A stretch of DNA of 64,000 nucleotides from Notolepis coatsorum (Eukaryota > Chordata > Actinopteri > Aulopiformes > Paralepididae): positions 11,178,339 through 11,242,338 of the forward strand of contig OZ020591.1 of the NCBI GenBank assembly GCA_963971535.1. The letters run 5' to 3'. Positions 36,501 to 44,391 of this stretch are shown here, piece after piece (within the stretch, counting starts at the first letter, position 1; each line of letters starts with the position of its first letter). Both the position numbers and the translations under genes were made by a program. The notes beneath the pieces were generated by a model. That model did not search any database, was not told where the DNA came from, and was given only the letters and a program-made list of their open reading frames with translations.

Positions 36501-38433
36501 TGATTTGATCCAGGAGAGGGCAGTGCCAGTGATCCCAACGGTGGACTGGAGGCGAGATATGAGGATGGAGTGGGTGATGGTGTCGAAGGCGGCGCTAAGG
36601 TCAAGGAGGATGAGGATGGAGAGGGAACCAGAGTCAGCAGATAGCAGAATGATGTGTTTGTGACCTGTTGGTATCAAAGACAATCATTCTATGTACAGTA
36701 TATCATTATATTCTGGTGACAGTTATGATACCCTCATTGTATCCTATATGTGATAAGGTTGGGTGGTCCGCTCTGGCAGAGAGACGTGACTTGCATTAGT
36801 ATCTGTTTCTGTATATGGCCATTATTGGTGATTGGTGATCACCTCATTGCTGGATTGGAGCTCTGGACCTTATCATACTCACTGGTGATTGGCTTTTACA
36901 CTTAAGATTCCTAGAGTTTGCACTGAATTAGCAGCTTTTAGCTTCTGTGTCCCAGAAACGTGGAATGTTTTGCAATGCATTTTAAAACTCAATTCATTAG
37001 TATCCATCAGTCAGTTTAAATATTTAATAGCAAACCACTTCACCACAGTCTGCAATTGTTTTTAAATAATTGTCTTAATGTTAATTGATTGACTTTCTGT
37101 TTCTTTTTTTTTATCCACTTTTTCTCCCATTTTTCTATATTTTTCTCCCATCCCAATTTCGTATCATCCAATTCAACCCTCCCCTGTCACGAACGCTGTT
37201 TCTTGCCTCCCACAAGCCGGCTGCAATGTGGACTAAGTCATACATAGCACAAGTCCCCTCCGGTACTTGAGGTAACAGCAGTCGCATCTTTTCACCTGCG
37301 CAGCTCGATCTCTCAGTGGCGAGGAGTAACGCGTGGGAGGCTCACGCTGCCCCCGACACTTCCTGATTCTACTGCGCAGGCGCACCAACCGACCTGTAGG
37401 AGTCGCTGTCCACAACGCCCGATCCCCACCCATCAGTTTCCCACCCCCTAATACGGCCAATGTGTATTAGTATGAATGACCAGCTAAACTGAAAGCAATG
37501 TGGAGAGCTGGGCTCGAACAGGCAAGCCCAGCGTCTCCGTCATTCGTGGCGAGCGCCTTGCCCACTACGCCACGTAGCCACCGACTTTCTGTTTCTATAT
37601 TGTTTTCTTTTTTTGGATTTATTATGTTTTGTATTTCTCGACGTCATTATAAATGAGAGCCCTCAATGATCCTTCCAGACTAAATAAAGATTGAATGAAT
37701 GAATGAATGAATGAATGAATGAATGAATGAATGAATGAATGAATGAATGAATGAATGAATGAATGGATGGATGAATGAATGAATGAATGAATGAATGAAT
37801 GAATGAATGAATGAATGAATGAATGAATGAATGAATGAATGAATGAATGTTACTGCAGCGTTAGTCCTACTATTATTTCCTTGTGTTTCAGCCGCTTGGC
37901 CCTGGGAAGTATTATTTTGACAACGGGTGTGTGCAGACCGGAGATTACACCAAGGTACTGTACCAGAAATACACATTAAATGTCTTAACTATTCATAACA
38001 GATGTACTAATAAATAGCATTCTTACGTTCCTCATTATTCAAATATGATTATTTCACTGCTATGTTGTTAACACTGCACGTGAAATGATGTCTTGATACA
38101 CATTGAATGACAACTATTACTGATGACAATGACAATGACGCGCTGGGTCAAGGCAACGTAACCATAACGACCCTTCTCGACTAAAACTCCAGCCAGCGGT
38201 CAGCGGGGAGAAGGGTAAAAGTGTGAAACTCCAGAAGTGGAAGTCGCCCTACAGGGAGGGCTTTATCTCCATAGGGGTGACAGCTGCTGGAGAGCAGGGG
38301 CCCCCACAGCATCCATGCAAGCCTGCTGTTGTGACTTTTGCCTGTAGCATAATTGCCTTGCATGATGCCCGTTGAGTGGTTGATGATAAAAATAAATATT
38401 CATCAATGTGAATTCTATTCTAGTGAGTGGTAG

Positions 38434-38518
<85 letters not shown>

Positions 38519-38557
38519 TGGTAGTGGTAGTGGTAGTGGTAGTAGTAATAGTACTAC

Positions 38558-38599
<42 letters not shown>

Positions 38600-39585
38600 G
38601 AGTATAAGCAGGCAGCAGTATCTTTTGAGTACACACACTTGCTTGGTCTGCATGCCCTTGCAGTTTATCAGCATACAGGTGTTGCTATTGGAGAACTCAC
38701 TTTTCTCCACACTTGTTGCACTTCTTGTTCCTCAGTTGTTCCTCTCACAACATTGATTGATTGATTGATTGAAAACTTTATTAACAGATTGCAGAATGGG
38801 TACAGTACAGTACAGCTCAATACATACAATTGTTAAGGGGATGCAGACCAGAGAAAGACTTTCGTCTTGTTTACATCAGGGTCCCCCATTTTCAATTCAT
38901 CATAATATATATGACACACACGACATACAGATAGACAGTACTGCTACATCTATACATTTATGACATACCAGATTTGCAAATACAGTACTGTTTGTGATAC
39001 AAAAAGAGTCCAGAAAAGAGTATATACATTTGACGTAGAAACTGTACATTGGAGGAGGTTGGGTAGGTGGGGTGGGGTTGGGTGGGTGGGTGGGGGTTAC
39101 TGTACATTGGAGGAGGTTGGGTAGGTGGGGTGGGGTTGGGGGGGGGGGGGGGTTGGGTAGGAGGGGTACAAGCAAAACTGTACCTTTGGAATATTGACAA
39201 CCATACATGGTAATTTACTGTACATTGGAGGGGGTTGGGTTAGGACATTTACAGGGGCCAGTTTCGAATTGCAGTCTCCCGTAGGTGTTCTTTGAGAGTG
39301 GTTTTGAAAGTGGGTAGTGATTCACATTCCTTTACAGCTTTGGGTAGGTGCAGGCCATCTTGTGGTACTGATGCAGGATTACTAAACATACAGATGTATT
39401 AACGGAACACGCCATCATTATGGAAAATTTGCTTACTGTCTTCTCCAGAGTCAGACAAGAAGATAGATACCAAATTCCTCTCTGTGCATTCAGTAGAAAG
39501 CTATCCAGAGGCAAGCTATCCTAGCTTAGCACAAATTAATGGAAGTGGATACAGATCAGCTTCTATTCACGTGTTGTTGTTGTTC

Positions 39586-39663
<78 letters not shown>

Positions 39664-41875
39664 TTATACATCCTGTAACACACCCTGTGCATGTGTTTAG
39701 TTAAAGATCCCCTCCAGATGTATTTTAAACCCATAAACATGTCTATATTGAATAACAATTTGTAGAAATATTTTTCTCCACCAAATTGTTAATAAACTAC
39801 TGAAAATAGCTTAGCAGCACCTCTACACCTTTACCGTCACTGAGAATGCAAGGTATATGGATCTATGAATATGCAAATTGGCTGCAAACCCTTTAATAGC
39901 TTATATTCTTTCTAGACATGTCAGTACCTACTCTTTCTGTGTTGCTGAAGCTAAAGGTGTCAAGTTACCACATAAACCATGACAGGTTCGCCCTATTAGT
40001 GACTTCACACCTACAACTCAGATTCCAGGTACAGAGAAGCTCTCCCTCAGGGGAACAATGTGAAGAAGACACTGTGGTGACATGTTCTGCTCAAATAACA
40101 ATCTGTATAGTGAAATGTAGTTTAGTCAAAGGCTTTCAAGAGGAGTTAACCATAAAAAACATGTTTTTGAGTGAAGGGGATCTTTAAGGACCACACATGG
40201 ATACCAATGTATTTAATAGTTGTCATACAGAAGTATAGAATACTTTTATACAAAATGCTTCTTACTGTTACGCTCCAGAGACTGTGCAAGATAAGTATGA
40301 AATAAAATAGTATAGCATGTAAAAATAGAAGTAAAAATAGAAGTCACAGTGTTCAGTATAGACATATGTACAATGTTCAATGCAGAATAGAAGTAACTGA
40401 GTTACCATATAATATACAATACTATACAATATACTACAATACTATATAGTGCAAAGCAGAAATGGGATGAGGTACAATTTAGGTACAATTTACAGTAAGG
40501 TGTACGAGTTGTAGTGCAAATCCTTTACCAATAAATATAAAGTGTGTTTAGGTGTTCTAAAGTGTGGAGAGTGGGTGCTGCAGTGTGTTGTTTGTTGTTG
40601 TCCTATAATGGGCACATCAGGATACATATGAATAAGTCATTTAATAGGCAGGCGTCTCAAGTTCATTATGTGTGTGCATAGTAGTGCGCTGTCTGGAGTT
40701 TTTAGGTGTGTTTTGTACGTGCCATGCTCTAGAAATAGTTATGCTGCTCCCTAATAAGAGACACTAAGGAAAGGAGGCCAACAATATTTCCAGGTGGGTA
40801 AACTGAATTGCATACAGCAGCATCAGAGAATACTAGAACATGACACAACAAAAACACCCCGCGACTTGTTCATAAGAGTGAAGAAATAAAGATGTCAAAA
40901 TGACAGAATACATTTGAAATATATTCCCATATATTTCAAACCCAACCCCCATATATGTCCTAACCCAACCAATTCAATCAATTATCTTTAATGACCACCC
41001 AGCCAGGCTGGTGAAATTTGATTTCAGTGCAGCATGTTACAGCATTGTTCCAACATAGAACATATAACATATAACATCACTTACATTACGTACATACTAC
41101 ATGCAGTTAAATACATAAATACACAATTACAAGACGTTCAGAGTTTATGTCCATAGCAGCAGAGGTAGGGGGGGTTGCGGGGAGGGGGGGGGGGGGTGCT
41201 ACAGGGAGTTCAGTGTCCGTATGGCAGTGGGGAAGAAGCTGTTTTTAAAGCGGGATGTTTTGGTGGTCAGGGATCTGTAGCGCCTCCCGGAGGGCAGCAG
41301 CTGGAAGACGTGGTGTGCTGGGTGAGTGGGGTCAGAGATCATTTTCCTAGCTCTTCTTATTGTGCTTTGGCGGTGGAGTGATTCGAGAGATGGGAGGGGG
41401 GTGTGGATTACAGTAAATGACCAAGTATGGTTGTCAATATTCCAAACAAAGGTACAGTTTTGCTTGTACAGTTGTACAGTGTCCCCCACCCACCCCTCCT
41501 ACCCCCCACCCACCCAACCACCTCCAATGTACAGTCCCCCCCCCCCCCCACCCAACCCCACCCCACCTACCCAACCTCCTCCAATGTACAGTTTCTTCGT
41601 CAAATGTATATACTCTCTTTTCTGGACTCTTTTTGTATCACAAACAGTACTGTATTTGCAAATCTGGTATGTCATAAATGTATAGATTGTAATATGATCA
41701 ATACAAAAGCATAAATATAAAGAAATTGAAAGCAGAGGAAAATCGAAATATATTTCATATATTGTTTCTTTGTACATTGTTTTCTTTCTTCCTCTGTGCT
41801 AATCAGGAAAAACAAGATCAGGAGGGAACGGATGAGGTCGTCAAGTGGCTCACCAAGACCTCCCCAAGCATATGA
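12756..41875 (+). CDS. rsph1: rsph1, radial spoke head protein 1 (exons 2-7; first exon not found)
   Basis: Six exons (12756-12869, 13307-13412, 33204-33294, 34847-34982, 37892-37954, 41807-41875) join to 579 nt, 192 codons plus stop, with GT-AG borders and phases 0, 1, 2, 0, 0. The product is a run of six to seven MORN repeats ([71 protein letters not shown] and so on), matching vertebrate RSPH1 repeat for repeat from its second exon. RSPH1 is part of the radial spoke head in 9+2 motile cilia and sperm tails. Human loss causes primary ciliary dyskinesia. The short first coding exon was not found and probably lies left of the window. The C-terminus is short, lacking the long acidic tail of the human protein. 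Intron 3 is 19.8 kb and filled with transposons. Confidence 0.93.
13307..13412 (+). CDS. rsph1: rsph1 exon 3 (MORN 2 to 3)
   Basis: 106 nt after CAACAG, ending GCAG|GTATTG with one base of a split glycine codon. It encodes [18 protein letters not shown] to DGTTYA. The stretch FKNGARY is identical to mammalian RSPH1. The donor starts a 19.8 kb intron. Confidence 0.95.
13413..13948. other. Start of rsph1 intron 3, no recognised element
   Basis: A T-run at about 13449-13458 and otherwise unique-looking sequence. No convincing ORF or repeat boundary was seen. Confidence 0.5.
13952..14600. mobile_element. PIF/Harbinger-like MITE
   Basis: 649 bp with terminal inverted repeats: left GGCCCTGTTTAGACGGAAAC, right (reverse complement) GGCTACGTTTAGACGGAGAG. 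It is flanked by TTA on both sides (13949-13951 and 14601-14603). A TTA duplication with GGCC-type ends is the PIF/Harbinger signature. No transposase ORF is present. The superfamily is inferred from ends and target site only. Confidence 0.75.
14604..15129. other. Unassigned intron sequence before the THAP-like region
   Basis: No recognised coding region. GC-richer sequence at 14995-15080 just before the THAP ATG could be the 5' leader of whatever element carried that domain, but no inverted-repeat end was identified. Confidence 0.35.
15130..15346 (+). pseudogene. Decayed THAP zinc-finger domain
   Basis: An ATG at 15130 opens [13 protein letters not shown], then after one-base shifts come a [21 protein letters not shown] stretch and CSTHFITG near 15330. 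The order C..C, W, then C..H-F is the C2CH THAP layout, the DNA-binding domain of P-element and related transposases and of host THAP proteins. At least two small indels break the frame, and a long ORF does not follow. Most likely a relic of a THAP transposon. A processed host THAP copy is the alternative. Confidence 0.6.
15347..16404. other. Unassigned region between THAP relic and copia
   Basis: Contains short open frames of no recognised family. The right part (about 16310-16400: GCCACATGGCGG, then AATCTGGTCGCCAATGGCAGG) resembles the terminal sequence of fish DNA transposons and may be the far end of the THAP-bearing element. No target duplication was found. Confidence 0.35.
16405..18335 (-). 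pseudogene. pol: copia integrase and reverse transcriptase
   Basis: Long open frame on the minus strand (ATG at 18298). It shows a zinc-binding GAG-pre-integrase region ([24 protein letters not shown]), the integrase core ([29 protein letters not shown]) and RT motifs ([42 protein letters not shown]). IWVDDF is the catalytic box. The copia frame stops shortly after it at the truncation. No internal stop between integrase and RT. Confidence 0.92.
18560..18875 (-). repeat. Duplicated 3'-end segment of the L1
   Basis: Two imperfect copies (about 18565-18655 and 18795-18875) share CAGAGACCCTCCTTGA and TTCTTTC..CCTT, about 230 bp apart. The second overlaps the end of ORF2, so the 3' end appears to have been partly duplicated. 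Confidence 0.6.
21746..22614 (+). repeat. 5' LTR, partial
   Basis: Nearly identical to 24031-24740 plus part of 25478-25620, without the MITE. Includes TTTAAGTACC (near 21968) as a TATA-like site and a run of CCAGACGCGCAT units from about 22262. It stops at 22614, where the sequence jumps to CTGTTAGC-type repeats. Confidence 0.88.
22615..24015. repeat. Tandem repeat arrays inside the gypsy element
   Basis: Three arrays in a row. CTGTTAGC-CCC repeats fill 22620-22850. A 42-46 bp unit (core CCCACTGCTAGGACTGCCC, then TTCAGCTAGCAAGG) occurs about ten times at 22985-23440. A ~165 bp segment (CAGTACAGCT, TAGCTATCAGTGCCCTGGCAG) is duplicated at 23480-23600 and 23640-23755. Short GTTACCCCTC units follow to 23890. 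The open frames across them on both strands are repeats, not genes. Confidence 0.85.
24741..25478. mobile_element. MITE with tRNA-like internal promoter
   Basis: Interrupts the CAGACGCGCATC array. Ends are inverted repeats: left TGCCAAGCAAGCAGTGCAAA (from 24753), right its reverse complement near 25446-25465. Inside are a hairpin CCGCAC-GCTA-GTGCGG (near 24793), A- and B-box-like sequences (TAGCTCAATTGG near 24988, AGTTCGAATCC near 25041) and GGTTAAGGTTAGG repeats with a ~120 bp direct duplication (about 25130-25370). No ORF. The autonomous partner and superfamily are unknown, and the target duplication could not be resolved in the repetitive flank. Confidence 0.7.
26047..26052 (+). promoter_or_regulatory. 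Polyadenylation signal in the sense LTR
   Basis: AATAAA 70 bp before the LTR end, oriented like rsph1 and lying in rsph1 intron 3. Confidence 0.6.
27095..27884 (-). other. L1 spacer between ORF1 and ORF2
   Basis: Pyrimidine-rich on the + strand. The hydrophobic + strand frames here are composition artefacts. No third ORF is visible. Confidence 0.5.
27885..28960 (-). pseudogene. L1 ORF1 RNA-binding protein, frameshifted
   Basis: Starts [12 protein letters not shown] at 28960. A charged coiled-coil region ([18 protein letters not shown]) is followed by the RRM-like start [13 protein letters not shown] near 28450. A frameshift near 28350 separates this from [20 protein letters not shown] and [14 protein letters not shown], the C-terminal domain of L1 ORF1 proteins, and another follows near 28120. 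It would coat L1 RNA as a trimer. Confidence 0.88.
29061..30346 (-). pseudogene. gag-pr: copia gag and protease, frameshifted
   Basis: Gag starts at 30346 ([20 protein letters not shown]) and contains a UBN2-like region ending near 29966. After frameshifts near 29960 and 29780 come two CCHC knuckles ([28 protein letters not shown], near 29710-29630). A Gly/Asp/Gln-rich low-complexity stretch ([15 protein letters not shown]) follows, then the protease with [10 protein letters not shown] near 29350. The frame continues into integrase past the L1. Confidence 0.88.
30476..30489 (-). promoter_or_regulatory. copia primer-binding site, half-tRNA type
   Basis: Directly after the LTR end the minus strand reads GGTTATGGGCCCAG. 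This is the exact complement of the anticodon arm of initiator tRNA-Met (CTGGGCCCATAACC), and CACGC follows after two extra bases, continuing the complementarity. Drosophila copia primes with a 5' half of that tRNA cut in the anticodon loop. Confidence 0.8.
30490..30840 (-). repeat. copia 5' LTR
   Basis: 351 bp. The minus strand starts TGTCAGGATACG and ends CTGTCAACA, immediately before the primer site. A TATA-like TATTTAAG lies near 30665. The partner 3' LTR is absent, so boundaries rest on the TG...CA ends and primer-site position. Confidence 0.75.
30841..31560 (-). repeat. LINE 3'-end debris
   Basis: About 30935-31035 reads on the minus strand as a retroposon 3' end (CTTGAATCTTGGATCTTG tail, preceded by CATTTCACTG), related to 41930-42000. 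The rest (31200-31560) has no recognised content. Confidence 0.5.
31561..32146 (-). mobile_element. Rex1-like LINE fragment (RT)
   Basis: In three minus-strand frames: [15 protein letters not shown] (near 32070), [14 protein letters not shown] and [18 protein letters not shown] (near 31930-31820), [16 protein letters not shown] (near 31740), [11 protein letters not shown] (near 31660). These are typical of Rex1/Babar RTs of fish. Frameshifts and both-end truncation make it dead. It ends at a 24-bp perfect palindrome (32147-32170). Confidence 0.85.
32171..32756. other. Intron sequence with short retroposon tails
   Basis: AATCAAATCAAATTTATTTG near 32383 is a common fish LINE/SINE 3' motif. A TGTAT-rich stretch (32480-32720) ending in AATAAAG resembles a LINE 3' UTR. 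No coding content. Confidence 0.45.
32757..32878 (+). repeat. GATT-tail family, + orientation
   Basis: Reverse complement of the 38756-38900 and 59656-59820 copies, ending (CAAT)n at 32862-32878. It lacks about 25 bp in the middle. After it comes a C-run (32970-32984) and unassigned sequence to exon 4. Confidence 0.75.
33204..33294 (+). CDS. rsph1: rsph1 exon 4 (MORN 4)
   Basis: 91 nt after CCTTTAG, starting with the two bases that complete the split glycine and ending AAAG|GTAACT with two bases of an arginine codon. It encodes [18 protein letters not shown] and [11 protein letters not shown]. The DLR.GHGVY core fits the fourth MORN repeat of RSPH1. Confidence 0.95.
33496..33528. repeat. 33-bp G run
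   Basis: An uninterrupted poly-G tract in intron 4. Such runs are prone to length error in assembly. Confidence 0.9.
33540..34820 (+). mobile_element. LINE 3' untranslated end with AATCT tail, split by a solo LTR
   Basis: 33540-34007 and 34657-34820 read as the 3' UTR of a Rex1-like fish LINE: TATATACAGT-type low-complexity, then ATTGCACTTTACTGTTAC, CTGTACTTGTGC, ATAATGACAATAC, ending (AATCT)n at 34801-34818. The tail lies just upstream of rsph1 exon 5. Confidence 0.65.
34013..34651 (-). mobile_element. Solo LTR
   Basis: 639 bp, minus strand TGTCATAATCACAGC to CCCACTCTCACA, with a perfect 5-bp target duplication CAGTA (34008-34012 and 34652-34656). No internal coding region. A TATA-like TTATATGG lies near 34508. 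It differs from the other LTRs in the window. Confidence 0.88.
34847..34982 (+). CDS. rsph1: rsph1 exon 5 (MORN 5 to 6)
   Basis: 136 nt after CTCATTGCAG, ending AACAGA|GTAAGC. It encodes [19 protein letters not shown] to YEGSFVNNR. The motif ETGSK followed by (V/E)G(T/S)W is characteristic of RSPH1. A LINE tail rich in CTAAT lies 27-45 nt upstream of the exon. Confidence 0.95.
35098..35195. repeat. Foldback repeat with 24-bp perfect arms
   Basis: Arms at 35098-35121 and 35172-35195 (AACCCTTTCACTGCCACACG and its complement) are exact inverted copies with a 50-bp centre. Two more direct copies of CAGTGAAAGGGTTAA follow to 35260. Confidence 0.85.
35330..36670 (-). mobile_element. L2-like LINE, 5'-truncated
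   Basis: On the minus strand RT runs from [16 protein letters not shown] (near 36610) through [13 protein letters not shown] and [12 protein letters not shown] (near 36320) to the C-terminal [18 protein letters not shown] and HWLP (near 35800). One open frame spans most of it. A C-run (35621-35635) coincides with a frame break near the C-terminus. The 3' end has AAAGCGCTATATAAAATTGATG and an (ATT)n tail near 35343-35362, typical of L2 ends. It sits in rsph1 intron 5, antisense. Confidence 0.9.
36671..36879. other. Short unassigned intron stretch
   Basis: Nothing recognised between the two LINE pieces. Confidence 0.5.
36880..37850 (+). mobile_element. LINE 3' end with TGAA tail, carrying a SINE
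   Basis: The + frame near 36910-37070 reads as a LINE C-terminus ([22 protein letters not shown] then stop). The UTR continues after the SINE and ends in (TGAA)n at 37684-37848 with one TGGATGGA interruption. It ends about 43 bp before rsph1 exon 6. Confidence 0.75.
37105..37582 (-). mobile_element. tRNA-derived SINE, copy 1
   Basis: Flanked by a perfect 14-bp duplication GACTTTCTGTTTCT (37091-37104 and 37583-37596). On the minus strand: a tRNA-like head (TGGCGTAGTGGGCAAGGCGC as A box, GTTCGAGCCC as B box), a body, then an A-rich tail. The body shares ACAGCGACTCCTACAG, GCGCCTGC and ATTGGGATGGGAGAAAA with copy 2 at 49335-49832, but the heads differ. Confidence 0.88.
37892..37954 (+). CDS. rsph1: rsph1 exon 6 (GPGKY exon)
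   Basis: 63 nt, 21 codons, in phase 0 at both ends. Acceptor TGTTTCAG, donor AAG|GTACTG. It encodes [19 protein letters not shown] then TK, matching the GPGKYVFD region of human RSPH1. A (TGAA)n retroposon tail ends only about 43 bp upstream. Confidence 0.93.
37955..38434. other. Start of rsph1 intron 6
   Basis: No recognised repeat or coding region. Confidence 0.5.
38435..38599. repeat. (TAG)n microsatellite
   Basis: Long trinucleotide run with a GGTAGT-variant block in the middle. The poly-Ser, poly-Leu and poly-Thr frames are artefacts. Confidence 0.97.
38756..39360 (-). mobile_element. LINE 3' end with GATT tail (copy B)
   Basis: Minus-strand 3' end: (AATC)n tail at the left, a UTR with GTACATTGGAGGAGG repeats (39040-39230), and upstream a coding remnant ([19 protein letters not shown] near 39350-39290), the usual LINE C-terminus. 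Copies at 12431, 32757, 41430 and 59656. Confidence 0.75.
39572..39661. repeat. (TTG)n microsatellite
   Basis: About 29 TTG units with one TTC. The surrounding 39361-40200 is AT-rich intron sequence in which nothing was recognised. Confidence 0.95.
40201..41425 (-). mobile_element. LINE 3' ends, minus strand
   Basis: 40201-40970 is UTR-like. 40971-41425 holds a LINE C-terminus in the minus frame ([20 protein letters not shown], then [10 protein letters not shown] near 41290-41220) and its UTR. Its 5' end joins the inverted GATT-family piece at 41430. Probably Rex-type, unresolved. Confidence 0.6.
41430..41690 (+). repeat. GATT-tail family, inverted copy (C)
   Basis: Reverse complement of about 38960-39210: CCAACCTCCTCCAATGTACA near 41570 and GTACTGTATTTGCAAATCTG near 41648. 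The tail is missing. Together with copy B it forms an inverted pair in rsph1 intron 6. Confidence 0.8.
41807..41875 (+). CDS. rsph1: rsph1 last coding exon and stop
   Basis: After TGTGCTAATCAG the frame reads [20 protein letters not shown] and two more residues, then TGA at 41873-41875. VVKW followed by K/T residues resembles the VVPKW stretch after the MORN region in mammals, which supports the assignment. The mammalian acidic tail beyond it is absent. A + strand AATAAA at 42266-42271 may be the polyadenylation signal. An alternative donor extending the protein cannot be excluded. Confidence 0.8.
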   Translation, partial: EKQDQEGTDEVVKWLTKTSPSI

Positions 41876-42640
41876 TCATAAGTAAAAGTGATCATATAGG
41901 CAGGTTTTCTGATGGGAGATATTGTCTTCAAGTTCAAGTTTCAACTTTCTTTATTAGTTGTCATAAAAAAATACAGAATACTTTTCTATGAAATGCTTTT
42001 TTCATGAGGAATAAGAATTGGACGTGATCATTGGTTGATATAGTGTGTTTCTATCTGCCCTCTGTCTCTACAGTGCCTAGTGTTGTGATGGCCCAGACCT
42101 CAGTCAGACAGGATGCTAGTCCAGCATTATGTTTTAGTCAAACAAACAAAAATTGTTTTTACCTGACATTCACTGTATTATTTTACAGATTACTTTTTGT
42201 ATCTACTTTAAGTGTAAATACCATAAAAAACAGTAAATAACCTTTGATACAAATATTAACCATTAAATAAAGGTTGTAATCTGTAAATTGATTTAATAAG
42301 AAATTATCTTTTTTTTTTACAGGATTATTCCATTGCTTAATTGTCTTGAATGTTAAATTACATGTAAAACACCTAGAATATACATCCTTTTACTGTATGT
42401 GAAAATAAGGCAACTTTCTGTTTTTTGCTGTTAAACTTTAAATGTAATGTTAAATAATGTTAAAAAATAAAATAATATAATTAAAAAACAGTAAAAACCT
42501 TCAGTTATTCTACAGGTAATTCTTTTTAAATACGTGTATTTGCTTAATTGTGTTGAATGTTAAATTACATTGAATTGTATGTAAAAACACATAAGATACT
42601 CATCATTTTACTGTATGTGAAAATAAGACAACTTTCAGTA
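41876..42640 (+). other. rsph1 3' flank / probable 3' UTR
   Basis: A retroposon tail (41930-42000, TTCAAGTTTCAACTTTCTTT) and AT-rich sequence. The + strand AATAAA at 42266-42271 would give a 3' UTR of roughly 400 nt. The beginning of the 83-bp repeat (TTCAGTACTT-like) appears by 42600. Confidence 0.45.
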
Positions 42641-43625
42641 CTTAAAAAAATTATGATCAAACACCTTCAATAAAGTGACAGGACTTAAAGTTCAGCAGTA
42701 AAACACTGTTATTTCACAGGTTTTCCCATAATTATTACAATCAAACTCCTTCAATTAAGTGACAGAACTTAAAGTTCAGCAGTGAAACACTGTTATTTCA
42801 CAGGTTTTTCCTACATTTACGATGAAACACCTTCAATTAAGTGACAGAACTTAAAGTTCAGCAGTGAAACACTTATTTTACAGGTTTTTCCTACATTTAC
42901 GATGAAACACTTTCAATTAAGTGACAGAACTTAAAGTTCAGCAGTGAAACACTGTTGTTTTACAGGTTTTCCCATAATTATTACAATCAAACTCCTTCAA
43001 TAAAGTGACAGAACTTAAAGTTCAGCAGTGAAACACTGTTATTTGACAGTTTTTTCCTAGATTATTACGATCAAACTTCAATAAAGTGACAGAACTTAAA
43101 GTTCAGCAGTGAAACACTGTTATTTCACAGGTTTTCCCATAATTATTACAATCAAACTCCTTCAATTAAGTGACAGAACTTAAAGTTCAGCAGTGAAACA
43201 CTGTTATTTCACAGGTTTTTCCTACATTTACGATGAAACACCTTCAATTAAGTGACAGAACTTAAAGTTCAGCAGTGAAACACTGTTATTTTACAGGTTT
43301 TTCCTACATTTACGATGAAACACCTTCAATTAAGTGACAGAACTTAAAGTTCAGCAGTGAAACACTGTTGTTTTACAGGTTTTCCCATAATTATTACAAT
43401 CAAACTCCTTCAATAAAGTGACAGAACTTAAAGTTCAGCAGTGAAACACTGTTATTTGACAGTTTTTTCCTAGATTATTACGATCAAACTCCTTCAATAA
43501 AGTGACAGAACTTAAAGTTCAGCAGTGAAACACTGTTATTTGACAGTTTTTTCCTAAATTATTACGATCAAACTCCTTCAATTAAGTGACAACTCAAAGT
43601 TCAGCAGTGAAACATTTTTATACAG
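42641..43625. repeat. Tandem array with ~83-bp unit, about 12 copies
   Basis: The core GTGACAGAACTTAAAGTTCA followed by GCAGTGAAACACTG recurs every 80-87 bp. Two alternating spacer types (CCCATAATTATTACAATC and CCTACATTTACGATG) suggest a two-unit higher-order pattern. AT-rich with no coding frame. Confidence 0.93.
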
Positions 43626-43919
43626 ATATTTGCTATATATTCTCTGTATTTTTACAGCCCAACTACTGTATAAAAACTCAAAATTACATTCAAATTACCC
43701 GATTTGAAATCCCTTCAGCATTACGCTTTTACTTTCCCATCTATTTACAGTAAATTCCTATTAAATGTTGGTTTTATACTGTACAAAAAAAGTAAGATCA
43801 TGTGATAATAGCTTACAGAAAGTTTTAACAAACTTTACTTTATATAGACATTTGATAGTAATTACTAGAAAGGGTTATAGAATCCCTATATAAATCCGAA
43901 GGGGAAGAAACTGTACACA

Positions 43920-44391
43920 CTAAGCTGCTGGTCAAAGGCCTTAACCACAGTATTACATTAGCTACTGAGCTGCTGGTTAAAGGCATTAACCACACTACCA
44001 CAGTATTGTTATGTTAGCTACTGAGCTGCTGGTTAAAGGCATTAACCACAGTATTGTTATGTTAGCTACTGAGCTGCTGGTTAAAGGCCTTAACCACAGT
44101 ATTGTTATGTTAGCTACTGAGCTGCTAGTTAAAGGCCTTAACCACAGTATTGTTATGTTAGCTACTGAGCTGCTAGTTAAAGGCCTTAACCACAGTATTA
44201 CATTAGCTACAGAGCTGCTAGTTAAAGGCCTTAACCACAGTATTACATTAGCTACTGAGCTGCTAGTTAAAGGCCTTAACCACAGTATTACATTAGCTAC
44301 TGAGCTGCTGGTTAAAGGCCTTAACCACAGTATTGTTATGTTAGCTACTGAGCTGCTAGTTAAAGGCCTTAACCACAGTATTGTTATGTTA
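43920..44391. repeat. Minisatellite, ~48-bp unit, left part
   Basis: About ten units of AGCTACTGAGCTGCTAGTTA / AAGGCCTTAACCACAGTATT with a GTTATGTT or ACATT linker. The array resumes at 59278-59430, so everything between was inserted into it. The ORFs on both strands are repeat artefacts. Confidence 0.95.

Noticed and set aside
39918..40187. 89-codon frame in rsph1 intron 6
   Set aside because: No resemblance to RSPH1 or any domain and no splice-site support. Chance frame.
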